Shown here: in pieces, positions 35,819 to 44,938 of the stretch | Position numbering within the stretch: position 1 is the stretch's first letter | How the letters are laid out: each line of letters opens with the position of its first letter | Source: Herbinix sp. | GTDB taxonomy: Bacteria; Bacillota; Clostridia; Lachnospirales; Lachnospiraceae | Direction: 5' to 3' | DNA length: 64,000 bases | Assembly: GCA_029256105.1 (NCBI GenBank) | Contig: JAQSYO010000022.1 | Location: forward strand, 1 to 64,000 | Made by a program: the position numbers and the translations under genes | Notes under the pieces: generated by a model | What the model was told of the DNA's origin: nothing | What the model saw: the letters and a program-made list of their open reading frames with translations, nothing else | Databases searched by the model: none

Positions 35819-37060
35819 TTATTGACTTTTCATAATATACTCCTCGATTGCTGCTGCTACTATTTTAGATACACGTACAGCTTCAACTACTGTTTTTGCT
35901 CCAGTTACGACATCACCGGAGGCAAATACTCCTTCCCTGGTGGTTCGTCCACTTTCATCGGTAACCAATAACCCGCTATGATTAACATCAATTCCTTTTG
36001 AGTTAGAGACGATGTTGGTACGGGGTTTCTGTCCAATGGCTAATATTACGGAATCGCATTCAAAGATGTTCTCAGAATCTTCGATCACTTCTACGATCTC
36101 TTTCCCACTGTCTTCGAGACCGATCACTTGAGTCTTACTATATTTTACACCATTATCTAAGATTTCGAGAGGAGATTGATAAAAGTTGAATTTAACCCCG
36201 TCAAGCTTGGCATACTCTACTTCAAGTGCTTCCGCATCCATACTATCCCGACCTTTTCGGTACATTATAGATACTTCACGAGAACCATTTCGGATGGCAG
36301 TTCTGGCAACATCCATAGCCACATTACCGGCTCCGATAATACATACTCTTTTACCCAACGTATATACCTCAGGGCTTTTTAAATAATCGATCGCATAGTG
36401 GACGTGACCGAAGGTTTCACCCTTTATCTTCATAACCTTGGGATTCCAGACTCCAGTACCGATAAACACAGCCTTGTACCCATCTCGAAATAGATCATCA
36501 ACTGTAATTGTAGGACCAATTAGGGTATTTGGACGGATTTTCACACCCATCTCAAGTAATTTATCCTTCAATTTATCCAATATGGCTTTGGGTAAGCGAA
36601 ATTCCGGAATACCATAGCGCATAACGCCACCAATTTTATCATGTGCTTCAAAGATTGTGATATCATAACCTTTCGAGGCAAGTAGGATAGCAATTGTTAT
36701 TCCTGCCGGACCCGACCCTACGATGGCAACCTTTTTATCACTATTCTTTGTCGGATTAATATCAACAAAGTTAAGATAATAATCAGAGATATAGTTCTCT
36801 ACCGCACCAACTTTGATGGGATCCCCCTTTTTACCAAGTACACAGCTGCCTTCGCATTGACGTTCATGGGGACAGACCAAGGAGCAGACAATGGAAAGGG
36901 GATTATTATTAAAAAGCATCTCACCGGCATCGACGATACTTCCCTCCAGCAATAGCTTTATCACTTCATTAAAAGGTGTGTTAACAGGACATCCTGCCTT
37001 ACACAACGGCCTTTTACACTGTAAGCATCTTCTGGCCTCTGATATAATAATATCTGACAT
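35819..37060 (-). CDS. GltD-like NAD(P)-dependent oxidoreductase
   Basis: The 413-residue protein matches the glutamate synthase small-subunit/NfnB-like family. The N-terminal cysteine-rich domain (CLQCKRPLCKAGCP, CSLVCPHERQCEGSC) should bind two [4Fe-4S] clusters. An FAD-binding GSGPAGITIAILLASKGYD motif and a second NAD(P)-binding GAGNVAMDVARTAIRNG motif follow, with a C-terminal GDVVTGAKTVVEAV. No large GltB subunit is nearby, so the partner is unknown; it could be a stand-alone ferredoxin or NAD(P)H oxidoreductase. It lies 62 bases downstream of the AraC gene in the same direction. Confidence 0.85.
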   Translation of the reverse strand: MSDIIISEARRCLQCKRPLCKAGCPVNTPFNEVIKLLLEGSIVDAGEMLFNNNPLSIVCSLVCPHERQCEGSCVLGKKGDPIKVGAVENYISDYYLNFVDINPTKNSDKKVAIVGSGPAGITIAILLASKGYDITIFEAHDKIGGVMRYGIPEFRLPKAILDKLKDKLLEMGVKIRPNTLIGPTITVDDLFRDGYKAVFIGTGVWNPKVMKIKGETFGHVHYAIDYLKSPEVYTLGKRVCIIGAGNVAMDVARTAIRNGSREVSIMYRKGRDSMDAEALEVEYAKLDGVKFNFYQSPLEILDNGVKYSKTQVIGLEDSGKEIVEVIEDSENIFECDSVILAIGQKPRTNIVSNSKGIDVNHSGLLVTDESGRTTREGVFASGDVVTGAKTVVEAVRVSKIVAAAIEEYIMKSQ

Positions 37061-37122
37061 AATTTATCTCCTTAAATAACTTATAATTACAGTTACAGAC
37101 ACTGACTTAGTTTCTAGTTTTG

Positions 37123-37986
37123 TTAATGCTTCGTCATAGCTTCATAAAACTGCTTCGGCGTAAAGCCATATTCATTTTTAAAGGCTCTGAAAAAGTTAGA
37201 ATAATCCCCGAAGCCACATTGCTCATAGACGTTGGTAATAGGCGCGCCTCGAAGTATGAGCTCCTTCGCTTCAATGAGTTTTTTCTTAACAATGTAACGA
37301 TGCATTGTTGTTCCTGTGTACTTTTTAAACTCTCGGGATAGGTGGAATTTGCTTAGATAAAAATATTCGGAAAGCTCATTTACAGTGATGTCTTCGTCAA
37401 TGTGGTTATTGATATATTCAATAATCTCATCAATCAGATTGTTTTTCTTTGTATCAACATCCAATCGAACCCGATTCTTTAAGGTGAGATTGTTTAGGCA
37501 AACCATGAGCTCTGTTATATATGCTTTGTAAAGAAGTGAATGTCCAACCCCGTTATATCGTTCTAGGTTGATTAACTTGTTAAGCAGCAAACGGATATTT
37601 TGTTGGAGATCAAGATCAATTCTTAGCACATTATCTCTACCATTACTTTCAAAGCAAAGTGAAAGATCAATTTCTTCCGTAGATAGTTCCATTAAAAAGG
37701 CTTTGCTGACCCATAAAACAATTCTTTCATAGGTTACATCCTTTGAATTTATGATTGCCTGATGAAGTTCCTTCGAATTGACTAATATGATGTCGCCAGG
37801 CTCAAGTTGATAAGTTTTACCCTCAATCAGATAAGTCACATCACCGGATAAGAAAAGATAACATTCATAAAAGTCATGATGATGAAGGTTTACAACAGCA
37901 AGATCATTTGTCGCATAGCGAAAGATCTCATAATCAGTGGATAGCATATATTGGCGGGTCAGATATTGATGAGTTTTTGTTTTCAT
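37123..37986 (-). CDS. AraC family regulator with cupin sensor
   Basis: The 287-residue protein has an N-terminal cupin domain (NLHHHDFYECYLFLSGDVTY) and a C-terminal double helix-turn-helix (ITVNELSEYFYLSKFHLSRE and NVYEQCGFGDYSNFFRAFK). It probably senses a sugar. ATG 37986 has AGGAG 9 bases upstream; an in-frame start at 38049 is less likely. It is divergent from uxaC and so is the leading candidate regulator of the hexuronate genes, and it may also control the downstream GltD-like gene. Confidence 0.88.
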   Translation of the reverse strand: MKTKTHQYLTRQYMLSTDYEIFRYATNDLAVVNLHHHDFYECYLFLSGDVTYLIEGKTYQLEPGDIILVNSKELHQAIINSKDVTYERIVLWVSKAFLMELSTEEIDLSLCFESNGRDNVLRIDLDLQQNIRLLLNKLINLERYNGVGHSLLYKAYITELMVCLNNLTLKNRVRLDVDTKKNNLIDEIIEYINNHIDEDITVNELSEYFYLSKFHLSREFKKYTGTTMHRYIVKKKLIEAKELILRGAPITNVYEQCGFGDYSNFFRAFKNEYGFTPKQFYEAMTKH

Positions 37987-38140
37987 TAAAACAGTCTCCT
38001 TTACCAAACACATACCCACTATTTTATATGAGCATTTTTTGCAAGTCAAGTAGCAATAATAGCATATTTTTATTTCCTTGTTTTGCTATACTTAATACAA
38101 AAGTATAAATATATGAAACATCTAAGGATGCAAGAGGTAG

Positions 38141-38290
38141 GTTGAAAATAGAAGCATTTTTCAACTATTAAAAAGCACTTACGTGCTTTTTGCTCAGTAT
38201 AGATCCTGCCTGACGGCAGGATGGAGGTAGAGTGAAAAATCAAGATTTTTCACTCACAAATTTGTGCCTGCGGCTCAAAGTTTGCAGGTT
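38141..38290 (+). promoter_or_regulatory. Hairpin-dense leader of uxaC
   Basis: Consecutive inverted repeats are GTTGAAAA/TTTTCAAC (38141-38165), AAAAAGCAC/GTGCTTTTT (38170-38191), ATCCTGCC/GGCAGGAT (38203-38222), a perfect 12 bp GAGTGAAAAATC stem (38230-38255) and the palindrome CACAAATTTGTG (38255-38266). CCTGC and GCAGG pair near 38267-38288. The second hairpin ends in five T. This reads as a structured 5' leader or a pile-up of repeat elements. Confidence 0.6.
38170..38227 (+). repeat. Dispersed palindromic element, copy A
   Basis: AAAAAGCACTTACGTGCTTT opens a block that continues to a GATCCTGCC/GGCAGGAT hairpin and ends in TGGAGG. A second copy with the same order lies at 47486-47542. 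Confidence 0.65.
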
Positions 38291-38314
38291 CCGATGAAAG
38301 GGATGGGTATTAAT

Positions 38315-39736
38315 ATGATAGATAATAATTTTATGTTAAAAGGTGAGACAGCTAAAATGTTATATGAGAAAGTTGCAAAAAATGCTCCGATATATGATTT
38401 CCACTGCCATCTTTCTCCTAAGGAGATTTATGAGGATAAGGTATTTGATAACATATCAAAAGTATTCCTAGGGTTTGATCATTATAAGTGGAGAGCGATG
38501 AGATATGCAGGTGTACCGGAACGTTATATAACCGGTGACGCTAATGATTTAGAAAAGTTTCAGATGTGGGCAAAGACCTGCGAGAGATTAATCGGAAGTC
38601 CCTTATACCACTGGACAAATATGGAGCTGAAGAACTTCTTTGGGGTAAAGGAGGTATTAAAGGAAAGCAATGCAAAGGAGATTTATGAACATTGTAATCA
38701 AAAAATTTTAGAAGAGGCATTGTCTCCTGTGAAGTTTATTATAAAATCCAATGTTAAACTTATTTGTACCACGGATGATCCGGCGGATAACTTAGAATAT
38801 CATACAATGTTATCGGGGAAGAAGGATATGAATTTTCAAGTGCTTCCTACCTTTCGACCTGACAAAGCAATTAATATATTAAATGATTACTATATTGACT
38901 ACTTAAAACAACTATCTACTAGTTGTTCGTTTGAAATTAACAATTATTCTGATCTAGTTATGGCATTGAAGGCGAGGATTGAACATTTTCAAGTCACGGG
39001 CTGTAGGTTGTCTGATCATTCCCTTGAGAGCTTATCCTATTTGCCTACGAGTGAGGAAGAAGTAGGAATTATCTTTCATAAAAAACTTCATGGGGATGTT
39101 GTGGATGCTCAGGAGGCAGAAAAATTTAAGTGTTATACGCTAAAGTTGCTTGCGAAGGAATACCACAGTAGAGGCTGGACGATGCAGCTTCATCTAGGTG
39201 CAATGAGAAATAATAATCAAGTAATGTTTCAAAAGGTAGGTCCTGATGCAGGTTATGATGTAATGAACGACTTTAATATCGCACCACATTTATCAAAACT
39301 GCTTAATGACATGAACAAAGATCAAGCACTTCCCAAGACAATACTATATACGCTGAACCCAAAGGATAACATTGTTCTCTCCGCACTGCCACACTGCTTT
39401 GGTGAGGATGGAGTTCCAGGCAAGATACAATTTGGCGCAGCCTGGTGGTTTAATGATCATAAAGAAGGCATGCAACAACATCTGAAAGCAATCGCCGACC
39501 AAGGAATGCTAACATATTTTGTGGGAATGCTCACGGACTCAAGAAGTTTCTTATCCTATACAAGACATGATTATTTTAGAAGGATATTATGCAGTTATAT
39601 TGGTTCTTTGGTGGACAATAACGAATTTGATAACGACTATGCAATACTGAAAGAGATTATAGAGGGTATCTGTTATAAGAATATTAAAAACTATTTATCA
39701 GTAACCTCATTTGGTTGCGGAATTGGAGAAGATTAA
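38315..39736 (+). CDS. uxaC: Glucuronate (uronate) isomerase
   Basis: The 473-residue enzyme converts D-glucuronate to D-fructuronate and D-galacturonate to D-tagaturonate. It has the metal-binding DFHCHLSPKEI motif near residue 32 and the late LTDSRSFLSYTRHDYFRRIL segment, both typical of UxaC. ATG 38315 gives the standard N terminus (IDNNFMLKGETAKML); the open frame continues back through the hairpin leader without a ribosome site. It overlaps functionally with uxuA, which starts one base after its stop. This supports growth on pectin- or xylan-derived uronates. Confidence 0.95.
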   Translation: MIDNNFMLKGETAKMLYEKVAKNAPIYDFHCHLSPKEIYEDKVFDNISKVFLGFDHYKWRAMRYAGVPERYITGDANDLEKFQMWAKTCERLIGSPLYHWTNMELKNFFGVKEVLKESNAKEIYEHCNQKILEEALSPVKFIIKSNVKLICTTDDPADNLEYHTMLSGKKDMNFQVLPTFRPDKAINILNDYYIDYLKQLSTSCSFEINNYSDLVMALKARIEHFQVTGCRLSDHSLESLSYLPTSEEEVGIIFHKKLHGDVVDAQEAEKFKCYTLKLLAKEYHSRGWTMQLHLGAMRNNNQVMFQKVGPDAGYDVMNDFNIAPHLSKLLNDMNKDQALPKTILYTLNPKDNIVLSALPHCFGEDGVPGKIQFGAAWWFNDHKEGMQQHLKAIADQGMLTYFVGMLTDSRSFLSYTRHDYFRRILCSYIGSLVDNNEFDNDYAILKEIIEGICYKNIKNYLSVTSFGCGIGED

Positions 39737-39737
39737 T

Positions 39738-40799
39738 ATGAAGCTATCATTTAGATGGTATGGAGTTGAGGATACAGTGAAGCTGCAATACATTAGGCAA
39801 ATCCCAAACATGTACAGCATTGTAACTGCGATTTATGATGTTCCCGTAGGAGAGGTATGGAGTACGAATAGTATACTGAAGTTAAAGGAGGAAGTGGAGA
39901 GTGTAGGCTTGAAATTCGATGTAATAGAAAGTGTTCCGGTACATGAAGATATCAAGCTGGGCTTACCTAGCAGAGAGATATATATTAAGAACTACAAAGA
40001 GAATATAAGGAATCTGTCCAAAGCAGGTGTTAAAGTAATTTGTTATAATTTTATGCCTGTATTTGACTGGACTCGTACGCAACTCGATAAAGTTTTAGAG
40101 GATGGCTCCACAGCACTTGTCTATTATAAAGAACAACTAGCAAAGATGGATCCACTAAAAGGGGAATTAACTCTCCCAGGATGGGATTCCAGCTATACAA
40201 AAGATCAGCTGGCAGAGATTTTTGCCAAATATGAAAAGGTTGATGAGGAAGTACTATGGTCCAATCTGAAGTATTTTTTACAAGAAATTATTCCGGTAGC
40301 TGAGGAATGCGACATCAAAATGGCAATCCATCCCGATGACCCTCCATATAACATTTTCGGACTTCCTAGAATTATTACAAATGAGAAGAATTTGGATCGG
40401 TTCCTAAAACTAGTTGATAATAAATATAATGGTCTTACCTTATGTACCGGTTCTTTGGGTTCGGCAAGCTTTAATGATGTGGTTCATATGGTTGATAAAT
40501 ATTCAAGCCAAGAACGTATCCATTTTATGCATGTTCGTAATGTTAAGCTTCTGGAGGATGGCAGTTTTGAGGAAAGTGCTCACTATTCACCTAGTGGTTC
40601 TTTAGATATTGTCGAGATTATGAGAGTGCTTCATAAAAATCATTATGACGGTTACTTACGCCCGGATCATGGAAGAATGATCTGGGGAGAGACCGGAAGA
40701 CCAGGTTATGGCTTATTTGACCGCGCATTAGGTGCTATGTATATTACTGGGATATGGGAGACGCTTGAGAAGACCACCAAAGGCGAAGAAGCACGTTAA
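39738..40799 (+). CDS. uxuA: Mannonate dehydratase
   Basis: The 353-residue enzyme dehydrates D-mannonate to 2-keto-3-deoxygluconate. Family features are FRWYGVEDTVKLQYIRQIPN at the N terminus, VICYNFMPVFDWTRT and the metal-site segment MAIHPDDPPYNIFGLPRI, with the late YLRPDHGRMIWGE. ATG 39738 comes one base after the uxaC stop with GGAGAA upstream. The linking enzyme, fructuronate reductase (uxuB), is not in the window and must be elsewhere. Confidence 0.96.
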   Translation: MKLSFRWYGVEDTVKLQYIRQIPNMYSIVTAIYDVPVGEVWSTNSILKLKEEVESVGLKFDVIESVPVHEDIKLGLPSREIYIKNYKENIRNLSKAGVKVICYNFMPVFDWTRTQLDKVLEDGSTALVYYKEQLAKMDPLKGELTLPGWDSSYTKDQLAEIFAKYEKVDEEVLWSNLKYFLQEIIPVAEECDIKMAIHPDDPPYNIFGLPRIITNEKNLDRFLKLVDNKYNGLTLCTGSLGSASFNDVVHMVDKYSSQERIHFMHVRNVKLLEDGSFEESAHYSPSGSLDIVEIMRVLHKNHYDGYLRPDHGRMIWGETGRPGYGLFDRALGAMYITGIWETLEKTTKGEEAR

Positions 40800-40818
40800 A
40801 AGGAGTTATGAACTCCTT
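40800..40818 (+). terminator. Weak terminator after uxuA
   Basis: AAGGAGTT and GAACTCCTT form a tight hairpin directly at the uxuA stop; the following T-run (GATTT) is poor. Confidence 0.4.
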
Positions 40819-40908
40819 GATTTAAGTCAATAAATCGGATATAATATGGGTATAAATAGCAATAATGTACGCCTGTCATAAAGATATGTATACGAAGGGA
40901 GTAATTCT

Positions 40909-41550
40909 ATGGAAAGTAGAGCAATTAAGATTTATGCACCTATGAACAAGAAGCTTGCCTTAAAAGTCATACCGGGGCATTTTGCAACAAGTAATTCCCA
41001 CATTAACCTGTACATTGACCTGACAACCATGAAGACGAGACAAAGTGAAGCAGCAGAGGCAGCCAAAGTAATGGCTAGGCAGTATGTTAACAGTACAGTG
41101 GTAGATACCATAGTCTGCTTGGATGGATGCGAGGTAATCGGCGCCTTTTTAGCACATGAATTAAGCAGTGCCGGAATATGCTCCATGAATGCGCATCAGA
41201 CAATTTACATTATTGCTCCTGAGTTTAATACCAATGGACAGATGATCTTTCGCGAAAACAATCAACCTGCAGTGTATGGCAAACACGTGCTACTACTCGC
41301 AGCCTCTGCAACGACCGGAGGAACCCTTCGAAGAAGTCTTGAGTGTATACAATATTATGGTGGTTTGATACAAGGAATTAGCTCGATTTTCAGTGCTGTT
41401 GATGAGGTTGACAACATTACAGTGCATTCGATTTTCAAGTCAAAGGATCTTCCGGACTATAATAGCTATACCGTTGGAGCGTGTCCTTTATGCGATGCAA
41501 ATAATAGGTTGGAAGCCATTGTCAACGGTTATGGCTATATGAAATTATAA
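40909..41550 (+). CDS. Phosphoribosyltransferase-like protein (orotate PRTase type)
   Basis: The 213-residue protein resembles a Clostridia family annotated as orotate phosphoribosyltransferase-like. The segment HVLLLAASATTGGTLRRSLEC is a PRPP-loop equivalent in which the two acidic residues of the usual DD or ED pair are replaced by Ala-Ser, so catalytic PRTase activity is doubtful. A C-terminal CPLCDANNRLEAIVNGYGY could bind metal or a nucleotide. GGGAG precedes the ATG. It is monocistronic with a terminator. A regulatory nucleotide-sensing role is possible. Confidence 0.6.
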   Translation: MESRAIKIYAPMNKKLALKVIPGHFATSNSHINLYIDLTTMKTRQSEAAEAAKVMARQYVNSTVVDTIVCLDGCEVIGAFLAHELSSAGICSMNAHQTIYIIAPEFNTNGQMIFRENNQPAVYGKHVLLLAASATTGGTLRRSLECIQYYGGLIQGISSIFSAVDEVDNITVHSIFKSKDLPDYNSYTVGACPLCDANNRLEAIVNGYGYMKL

Positions 41551-41572
41551 GTAATACATAGAGTATATAAAG

Positions 41573-41632
41573 TTGCCCCAAATCAAGAGGTACATGCGCC
41601 ATATACATGTCACTGCTAATTTGGGGCAATTT
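41573..41632. terminator. Bidirectional terminator between the PRTase-like and CorA genes
   Basis: TTGCCCCAAAT and ATTTGGGGCAA form an 11 bp stem across a 35-base loop between convergent genes. Confidence 0.7.
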
Positions 41633-41653
41633 CAAGTTATTTGATAAACTTGA

Positions 41654-42589
41654 TTACATGAACTTTTTCTTTTTAAAATAGAAGATACATATGATAGCTA
41701 CGACAACACTCAAGATGATTACATAGAGATAACCATATTTCCAAGTCAACTCAGGCATTGTAGTAAAATTCATTCCATACCATCCAACGATTAAAGTAAG
41801 AGGTAGGAAGATAGTGGTTACCACAGTGAACACCTTCATAATTTTATTTAGGTCATTATCCAATTGTGAATGATAGGACTCACTTACATGAACGCTGTAT
41901 TCCTGCAGCATGCGTGTATTATTGCTCAATCTAGTCGCTCTGCTGGAAAAAATTCTAAAATAATGCAAATTTTCTTCACGGAAGATATCTACCGCATTCT
42001 CTTCCAACTCTTCACCAATTGCAATAAATTGTTGATAGTAATTATCCAGTAAGAGTAATTTCTTCCTGATCTCAGTGATTTGATAATTAAAATCTTTCGC
42101 CAGATTACGCTCATTTATTTTGTCTTCATGCTCACTGATATCAGCTTCGATATCGACAAGTAAAGTGTAATCCTCATTGATAAAACGCTCTAAGAAACCG
42201 AATATTATCCGCTCTTGCGTAATCTTAGATAGATTTAGATGTTCTAGTAAATCCAGTAATTTTAGTCGTGTGCTATCGTCCTTATCTTCAATTATAGCAA
42301 TGATTAAGAGATTGTTTTTGATATAAAGCCCAATTCGATCCCGCACCTTTATTATTTGTCCTGGATTAATACCTATAATAACGCCAAATAGATAATCATA
42401 ATAGGAATTTAAAGTACCATGGAGATGCTGCTCATCATTTTTGCATTCTTCAACCGTAAGATAAGAAAAACCGAAATGATTATAACATTGCTCCAATTCC
42501 TCTAATGTGATAATTCCGACATTTAATCGCTCGGGATTAATATCCTCCAATTTAATCTCTGTAATTTCATCCTGTATCTGATAGAACAT
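41654..42589 (-). CDS. CorA family divalent-cation transporter
   Basis: The 311-residue protein has a long cytoplasmic N-terminal domain and two C-terminal membrane helices, with the family motif YGMNF between them (WYGMNFTTMPE). It ends in a lysine cluster (FKKKKF), as CorA proteins do. It should form a pentameric magnesium or cobalt channel. The GMN motif is intact. GAGGAG precedes the ATG. It lies downstream of two other membrane genes on the same strand. Confidence 0.9.
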   Translation of the reverse strand: MFYQIQDEITEIKLEDINPERLNVGIITLEELEQCYNHFGFSYLTVEECKNDEQHLHGTLNSYYDYLFGVIIGINPGQIIKVRDRIGLYIKNNLLIIAIIEDKDDSTRLKLLDLLEHLNLSKITQERIIFGFLERFINEDYTLLVDIEADISEHEDKINERNLAKDFNYQITEIRKKLLLLDNYYQQFIAIGEELEENAVDIFREENLHYFRIFSSRATRLSNNTRMLQEYSVHVSESYHSQLDNDLNKIMKVFTVVTTIFLPLTLIVGWYGMNFTTMPELTWKYGYLYVIILSVVVAIICIFYFKKKKFM

Positions 42590-42669
42590 ATATCATTTCT
42601 CCTCTTCCTTGTTTATGACTTATTTATATGAGCACGAAATGCGGATCTTCAATTTCTGGTCAATAAGCT

Positions 42670-43188
42670 CTACTTTGAGTGTATGTATTGCTTTGATTTT
42701 ATTTTCTTTTGTGATCGATCTTTAAAATCATTGGAAAGTACACTTATATTTCCATCAACTTCGAGGATGGCTAAGTCCACATCTTCAATATGGGATACCC
42801 CATGCTCACGAATCGCTTCCATTATTTCATCCATAGTAAGCATGGATTTAGCAATATTCTCATGATTTGGTGTACCATTGTAGATGAGCATCACAGATTC
42901 CCCTTGGATCAGTTTACTGAATTTCGGAAAACGGTACATAAATTGTTTGAAAATATAATTTGCAATAAATAAAGTAGCGGCAGCGATTAACCCACCCAGC
43001 AAAGTTGAATCAGCACCAACCATTGCATTCTGAACTGAATTACTTATTAAAAGGACAAATACCAAATCAATCACAGAGAGTTGAGATAATTCCTTTTTGC
43101 CAAAGAAACGAATTGCAAGTATGACAAATAAATAAACAACAATCGAACTCAAAATGATTTGAACATAATTATTTTGAAATAGATCCAT
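42670..43188 (-). CDS. DUF421/YetF family membrane protein
   Basis: The 172-residue protein has two or three N-terminal membrane helices, the conserved RFFGKKELSQLSVIDLVFVLLIS segment and a small cytoplasmic domain (MDEIMEAIREHGVSHIEDVD then AILEVDGNISVL). These proteins occur widely in spore-formers; the biochemical role is unclear. AAGGAG precedes the ATG. Gene order suggests co-transcription with the DUF1003 gene upstream. Confidence 0.85.
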   Translation of the reverse strand: MDLFQNNYVQIILSSIVVYLFVILAIRFFGKKELSQLSVIDLVFVLLISNSVQNAMVGADSTLLGGLIAAATLFIANYIFKQFMYRFPKFSKLIQGESVMLIYNGTPNHENIAKSMLTMDEIMEAIREHGVSHIEDVDLAILEVDGNISVLSNDFKDRSQKKIKSKQYIHSK

Positions 43189-43233
43189 CTTAGTACTCCT
43201 TACTCTATAAATGATAATTCGAAAGTTAATATA

Positions 43234-43749
43234 TTATTTGTTACTTTTTTCCAGTGCACTTATTCTATCCATAATAACTTGCTGATTTTCTATAATATTA
43301 TCCAATTTCAAATGAAGATCTTCAATTATAATCTCTGATTTTAGGTTAACTTTATAATCATTTACCGATCTTAATCGATCTTTTTGCTCTTGGCGATTTT
43401 GGCTCATCATAATTACAGGAGCTTGTATCGAAGCGAGACAGGAAAGTATTAGGTTTAATAAAATAAAGGGATAAATATCATAGGGTTTACTTAAAATTAC
43501 GGCATTTAATATAATCCATAAAGCAAGGATACAAAAGAAGGCGATGATAAAGGTCCAACTGCCTGCAAATTTTGCCAGGTTATCTGCTGCTTTTTGACCA
43601 AAACTAACGCTATTATCATGTTCTGATATGGCATCCTTGGAAACATACTCTTTTAACAATTGGTGCAGAGTTTCCTCTTCTTCTGCTGCTGATTTATCAT
43701 CATTGAGAATCGTCTTGATTAACTCTAATCTTTGATTATTGATTGACAT
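43234..43749 (-). CDS. DUF1003 family membrane protein
   Basis: The 171-residue protein has two membrane helices around 68-110 (SWTFIIAFFCILALWIILNA), the DUF1003 segment YDIYPFILLNLILSCLASIQ followed by APVIMMSQNRQEQKDR, and a C-terminal coiled coil. Function is unknown. AAGGAG precedes the ATG. It is the first gene of a minus-strand group with DUF421 and CorA, perhaps a membrane or ion stress unit. Confidence 0.85.
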   Translation of the reverse strand: MSINNQRLELIKTILNDDKSAAEEEETLHQLLKEYVSKDAISEHDNSVSFGQKAADNLAKFAGSWTFIIAFFCILALWIILNAVILSKPYDIYPFILLNLILSCLASIQAPVIMMSQNRQEQKDRLRSVNDYKVNLKSEIIIEDLHLKLDNIIENQQVIMDRISALEKSNK

Positions 43750-43964
43750 TTAGACACACTCCTTAGGGTTGGTTATATTCACCATTAATCTAAAATTATA
43801 TCATATTACTTCGCATTGTCAAATTAAACAATTGCATTTTAAAGATACGACTATTACAATAAAAGTATTGTGAAAAGAATTCAAAAATGAAATCCTTAAG
43901 AATTACATTTTGTGCTTCTTTCAGGTGGTAAATAACATTCGTGAAGAAAAAAAGGAGTATTACA

Positions 43965-44675
43965 ATGGAAGAGAAAGTATTACAGCAAAAATCATATACA
44001 AAGGTAATAGAACATATAAAAAAGCAAATTCGCAGTGGTGAATTAATCTCAGGAGGAAAATTGCCTGCGGAAAGAGAATTATCGCAAATACTTGGAGTTA
44101 GCCGCAATTCAGTAAGGGAGGCTATTCGAACCTTGGACATTATGGGTGTTATCTCTAGCCAGCAAGGGGCAGGTAATTATCTTACAGGTAATTTTGAAAA
44201 TAATCTGGTGGAATCCATATCGATGATGTTTTTACTGAAACAGATTGATTACCACCAAATCAGCCAATTGCGCCGAGGCTTAGAAATGCAAGCCTTAATG
44301 CTGGCAATTGATAATATATCCGATGAGGAGGTTATCATATTGAAAGAGATTAGCGCTCAGTTGGAGCATGTGACAGAAGAAAACAATGTCATACTCGATA
44401 AGAAGCTGCACTATAATATTGCAATTGCCTCCCGAAATACTTTGATTATCGATATTCTGCAAGCTTTGTCTGACTTAATCGATCAATTTATCGTGGATTT
44501 AAGAAGAGAAATAATTAGCTACCCAGATAGTAAAATTATCCTGCATGATGCGCATAATGACATGATAAAAAGCTTAATTACAAGGGATAAGAATCTGGCG
44601 TATGATGCTATTAATAAGCACTTTGGTATTATTGACGAAAAACTTAAAAATAGTGAGAACATATTCATCAAATAG
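43965..44675 (+). CDS. GntR/FadR family regulator of lactate genes (LldR-like)
   Basis: The 236-residue protein has an N-terminal winged helix (GGKLPAERELSQILGVSRNSVREAIRTL region) and a helical FCD ligand-binding domain with candidate metal ligands (LHYNIAIAS, LHDAHNDMI). ATG 43965 has AAGGAG 7 bases upstream. It lies just before the lactate permease and Etf-lactate dehydrogenase genes, whose leader holds two TGGT-N3-ACCA operators of the FadR-subfamily type. By analogy with LldR and PdhR it should be a lactate- or pyruvate-responsive repressor. Confidence 0.88.
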   Translation: MEEKVLQQKSYTKVIEHIKKQIRSGELISGGKLPAERELSQILGVSRNSVREAIRTLDIMGVISSQQGAGNYLTGNFENNLVESISMMFLLKQIDYHQISQLRRGLEMQALMLAIDNISDEEVIILKEISAQLEHVTEENNVILDKKLHYNIAIASRNTLIIDILQALSDLIDQFIVDLRREIISYPDSKIILHDAHNDMIKSLITRDKNLAYDAINKHFGIIDEKLKNSENIFIK

Positions 44676-44725
44676 TACATATTAGTTAAATCGACAAAAA
44701 ACGATTGTTAAAAAAATGACGTTTG

Positions 44726-44754
44726 TTGACAATAGAATAAAACAAAAGTATAAT
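44726..44754 (+). promoter_or_regulatory. Perfect-consensus sigma-A promoter of the lactate operon
   Basis: TTGACA at 44726 and TATAAT at 44749 have an exact 17-base spacer. Transcription should start near 44761, only about 7 bases before the first operator. Confidence 0.88.
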
Positions 44755-44767
44755 AAAGTTACAAAAG

Positions 44768-44790
44768 TGGTCCTACCAATTTGACTGGTA
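44768..44790. promoter_or_regulatory. GntR-type operator O1
   Basis: TGGTCCTACCA (44768-44778) is a perfect TGGT-N3-ACCA palindrome, followed after 7 bases by a third half-site TGGTA (44786-44790). It sits at the predicted start of transcription. Confidence 0.8.
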
Positions 44791-44935
44791 AATAGGGTGT
44801 TGCGAGACTTTCAGTTTTACTACTTAACGAAAATAGGTTTTATACTGCAGATAAAATTTTTCCTATCTTTCGTCAGTAAATAAAGCGTCCTGATATGCAA
44901 CACCCCCTTTTTTACCACCGAAATTGGTAGTACCA
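44768..44935 (+). repeat. 168 bp imperfect palindrome in the lactate-permease leader
   Basis: Left and right halves are reverse complements over most of their length, centred near CTGCAG at 44845-44850. Both operators fall in the outer ends, GGGTGTTGC and GCAACACCC (44795-44803 and 44897-44905) in the middle, CGAAAATAGG and CCTATCTTTCG inside. Six T follow the middle stem at 44908, so as RNA this is a terminator-like structure between promoter and permease. Confidence 0.85.
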
Positions 44936-44938
44936 ATT
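44913..44938. promoter_or_regulatory. GntR-type operator O2, mirror image of O1
   Basis: TACCA (44913-44917), 7 bases, then AATTGGTAGTACCAATT, whose core TGGTAGTACCA is at 44925-44935. Order and spacing are the exact mirror of O1. The 17 bp palindrome equals the PdhR-type consensus ATTGGT-N3-ACCAAT. Confidence 0.82.
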
